Position numbers and translations under genes: made by a program
Source of the DNA: JBQSUQ01 sp052384575
GTDB lineage: Bacteria > Pseudomonadota > Gammaproteobacteria > Enterobacterales > Pasteurellaceae
Reading direction: 5' to 3' (one strand)
Assembly (NCBI GenBank): GCA_052384575.1
Contig: JBQSUQ010000004.1
DNA: 64,000 nt
The notes under the pieces: model-generated
The model's database searches: none
The model's input: only the letters and a program-made list of their open reading frames with translations
What the model was told of the DNA's origin: nothing
In this document: positions 62,434 through 64,000 of the stretch, one piece after another
Position numbering within the stretch: the first letter of the stretch is position 1
Layout: each line of letters starts with the position of its first letter

Positions 62434-62658
62434 ATGCGTTACATTCTTGATACAAATGGTCATCTTTGCCCTTTTCCACTAATGGAAGCAAAAAAGAAAA
62501 TTGTTGAACTCGACGTTGGCGATGAACTGCTAATCCAGTTCACTTGTGCAGAAGCAACAGAAAACCTACCACGCTGGGCAGCGGAAAACAATTATCCTGT
62601 TACTCATTTTGCCCAAGTCGGCGACGGCATGTGGGAAATTGCTATTCAAAAAAGTTAA
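62434..62658 (+). CDS. tsuB: TusA-family sulfur carrier TsuB (YeeD)
   Basis: A 74-residue TusA-fold protein with the catalytic cysteine in GHLCPFPLMEAKKKI (about residue 12). It partners YeeE in thiosulfate uptake in E. coli, receiving or processing the sulfur. ATG 62434 follows AAAGGAG; an in-frame ATG inside tsuA is rejected. A terminator at 62662-62691 ends the pair. Confidence 0.9.
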   Translation: MRYILDTNGHLCPFPLMEAKKKIVELDVGDELLIQFTCAEATENLPRWAAENNYPVTHFAQVGDGMWEIAIQKS

Positions 62659-62661
62659 GTC

Positions 62662-62691
62662 AAAAACCACCTTTATTAGAAGGTGGTTTTT
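62662..62691 (+). terminator. Terminator of tsuAB
   Basis: AAAAACCACCTT and AAGGTGGTTTTT pair around six bases. Confidence 0.9.
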
Positions 62692-62707
62692 CATTAGTTC
62701 AGTAAAC

Positions 62708-62739
62708 AAAAAGTGCGGTGAAATTCACCGCACTTTTTT
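62708..62739. terminator. Uptake-sequence inverted pair, terminator of hsdS
   Basis: AAAAAGTGCGGTGAA and TTCACCGCACTTTTTT lie just behind the minus-strand hsdS stop. Confidence 0.88.
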
Positions 62740-62749
62740 CGTAATCGCT

Positions 62750-63958
62750 TTATTGTGGGAAATTTAATAATTTCTCCCGATAATATTGATATTGTTTCTC
62801 CCGTAATTCGATTTCACGCGGCAAGCCGTCGCTGATGGATTGGGTGAGCGTGTCGAATTTATCCAAGATCTCTACGATTTTGGCTTGGGTTTCAAGGGGT
62901 GGGATGGGGATTTTATAACTGGAAATCATCTGCAAATTTAATCCCCCACGAGTTCCATTGCCCGATGAAATTTGTCTTAAATTTTCATATTGTGTATTTA
63001 AAAAATGGAAAACATAATCAGGGTTGATTTTTTGTTCATCAAAAACGATTGCCGCCAAAGATTGGTTGGTTGTTAAATCAAGTCTAATTCTCGCAACTTT
63101 TCCACGTGTTTTCCCTTGCCCTGCCAATGCAATAACCACCGAATTTTTAGGTACAAATTTTGCATTAGAATTTTTTAAGCCCAATTCTGTTATAAATTTC
63201 TCTGTTGCATATACTGTTCCCAAATTCACTTCCCCAGAACTCATCCAAGGAATATCACCATTTTCCCAATACTGGGAAATATCTGTTTTCGGTGTTCCGC
63301 CAGAGTAAATTCTTTCCGCAACTTCACCCAATGTTTTCCATACAACTACCGCTCTCCGCTGTCGCTCGCTGTCGCTCGCTGTCGCCAGAGAGCCTAACTC
63401 ACCATTTTCAAACGTCAAGAGCAAATCGCGATAATACTGATATTGTTTTTCACGCAGGGATAATTCAGCTTTCAGCGTAGCTTTCAGCTCGGTTAATTTG
63501 TCAAGTATTTTTACAATTTCTTTTTGTAGGGAAATTGGGGGGATTGGGATTTGTAACGTTGCTACATCTTTAGGATAAACGTGTGGCACACCTGAACCTT
63601 TTTTCATTCCAAAAATTTTCATTTGATTGCTTAACAAAAAATGATAAACATATTTTGTTAATAATAAGTTTTCATTTGGTTTAACCGAAAAAGCATCGCT
63701 GACAAAAATCGGTTCATTCCAATACATTACGAAACCTGCATAAGCCCCACTGCCTGCTACGGTAATTATTTCTCCATTTCTGTTGAAATCGCCTGTAAAA
63801 TATGCAGGTTTTTGCCCACCGCTGATTACGGGAATGTTTCCTACAGTTGCACTTTTAGCTGTGATTGTTTTTCCCCTTTCTAGCTCAGCTACTTCCCCCA
63901 AAGGCTTCCACTCCACTTCGGCTTGTTCAATCAGTTGTAAGATATTATTTACGTTCAT
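62750..63958 (-). CDS. hsdS: Type I restriction-modification specificity subunit HsdS
   Basis: A 402-residue DNA-recognition subunit with two target-recognition domains (about 16-150 and 212-350), each followed by a conserved helix. The helices end in near-identical repeats, LREKQYQYYRDLLLTF (about 168) and LREKQYQYYREKLLNF (about 385). Between the halves, codons about 192-201 are encoded by three tandem copies of a 10-bp unit (63356-63385). A change of one copy would shift the frame, so the second half may be phase-variable. It starts two bases after the stop of an upstream frame, probably hsdM. The restriction subunit is outside the window. Confidence 0.93.
   Translation of the reverse strand: MNVNNILQLIEQAEVEWKPLGEVAELERGKTITAKSATVGNIPVISGGQKPAYFTGDFNRNGEIITVAGSGAYAGFVMYWNEPIFVSDAFSVKPNENLLLTKYVYHFLLSNQMKIFGMKKGSGVPHVYPKDVATLQIPIPPISLQKEIVKILDKLTELKATLKAELSLREKQYQYYRDLLLTFENGELGSLATASDSERQRRAVVVWKTLGEVAERIYSGGTPKTDISQYWENGDIPWMSSGEVNLGTVYATEKFITELGLKNSNAKFVPKNSVVIALAGQGKTRGKVARIRLDLTTNQSLAAIVFDEQKINPDYVFHFLNTQYENLRQISSGNGTRGGLNLQMISSYKIPIPPLETQAKIVEILDKFDTLTQSISDGLPREIELREKQYQYYREKLLNFPQ
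63356..63385 (-). repeat. 10-bp tandem repeat inside hsdS
   Basis: GCGACAGCGA is repeated three times head to tail (last copy ends G). Ten is not a multiple of three, and both other reading frames meet a stop soon after (TAG within 5 codons, TGA within 12). Confidence 0.88.
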
Positions 63959-63960
63959 TG

Positions 63961-64000
63961 TTATCTCATTTTTTCGTATTTGGTAGGATGGGCTTTAGCC
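63961..64000 (-). CDS. hsdM: Probable C-terminal end of HsdM (cut by window edge)
   Basis: The open frame reads AKAHPTKYEKMR then TAA, two bases before the hsdS start. Position and spacing fit the usual hsdM-hsdS order. Twelve residues are too few to prove it. Confidence 0.45.
   Translation of the reverse strand, partial: AKAHPTKYEKMR

Larger units (their letters stand above)
2100..62739. repeat. Dispersed Haemophilus-type DNA uptake sequences
   Basis: The 9-mer AAGTGCGGT (or ACCGCACTT) recurs dozens of times on both strands, for example at 2100-2108 and 4366-4374. It occurs inside genes, in gaps and as inverted pairs forming terminators. It is the Hin-type signal used by Haemophilus, Pasteurella and relatives, not the Actinobacillus pleuropneumoniae type (ACAAGCGGT). 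Confidence 0.97.

Noticed and set aside
8472..62739. Uptake-sequence pairs as CRISPR or insertion-sequence ends
   Set aside because: They are single inverted pairs at gene ends without spacers or transposase, and match the known uptake signal.

Overview
The window is from a Pasteurellaceae genome, almost certainly genus Haemophilus. The Haemophilus-type DNA uptake signal (AAGTGCGGT or its complement ACCGCACTT) occurs dozens of times, inside genes, between genes and as inverted pairs that act as terminators. The tmRNA tag reads ANDEQFALAA. Base composition is AT-rich. From memory, IlvI and the gene order differ clearly from H. influenzae Rd, so another Haemophilus species is more likely; I could not test this.

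Layout. 1-8500: a lysine riboswitch with an NhaC-family lysine transporter, the ilvIH acetolactate synthase pair, and a torY/torZ S- or N-oxide reductase pair with an FNR-like site in front and a Moco riboswitch between the genes. 8500-14300: metY, dnaK with a heat-shock promoter and no dnaJ beside it, a DUF945 protein and an ElyC-like DUF218 protein. 14400-20230: a six-gene polysaccharide operon (pyruvyl transferase, Wzx, GT25, Wzy, two GT2), followed by mltB. 21400-31450: ilvE behind a structured leader with a terminator, gcvA-ygdD-rlmM-truA, bioB, accD-folC, a phosphoglycerate-mutase-like enzyme, a pseudouridine synthase and a yegP-like gene. 31400-36700: yvcK, a Moco riboswitch and moaACDE, xthA and a DUF695/RraB-like protein. 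36700-42330: sixA, pyk, sspAB, ssrA (tmRNA) with integrase-arm-like repeats beyond its 3' end, and lysO. 42400-48800: dinB, epmC, sanA, metX with a MetJ-like operator, moeAB and folE. 48800-53350: an AT-rich patch with small unknown genes (two zinc-ribbon membrane proteins and an orphan VbhA-like antitoxin), a HAD-like protein, sbcB and an EamA transporter. 53460-60130: the mukFEB condensin operon. 60300-62660: ttcA and the thiosulfate pair tsuA-tsuB. 62750-64000: a type I restriction specificity gene carrying a 10-bp tandem repeat, with the last codons of what is probably hsdM at the edge.

Themes. Molybdenum cofactor runs through the window: moaACDE and moeAB make it, torZ uses it, and two Moco riboswitches sense it. 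Sulfur is a second theme: metX and metY for methionine, torZ as a likely methionine sulfoxide reductase, tsuAB for thiosulfate and ttcA for tRNA thiolation. Lysine handling has an importer under a lysine riboswitch and a LysO exporter.

Most of the window is conserved housekeeping DNA. The least explained items are the repeats next to ssrA, the ilvE leader, the dinB start at the foot of an uptake-sequence hairpin, the hsdS repeat, the orphan VbhA-like antitoxin and the twin zinc-ribbon proteins. I saw no insertion sequence, CRISPR array, complete prophage, ordinary tRNA or rRNA.
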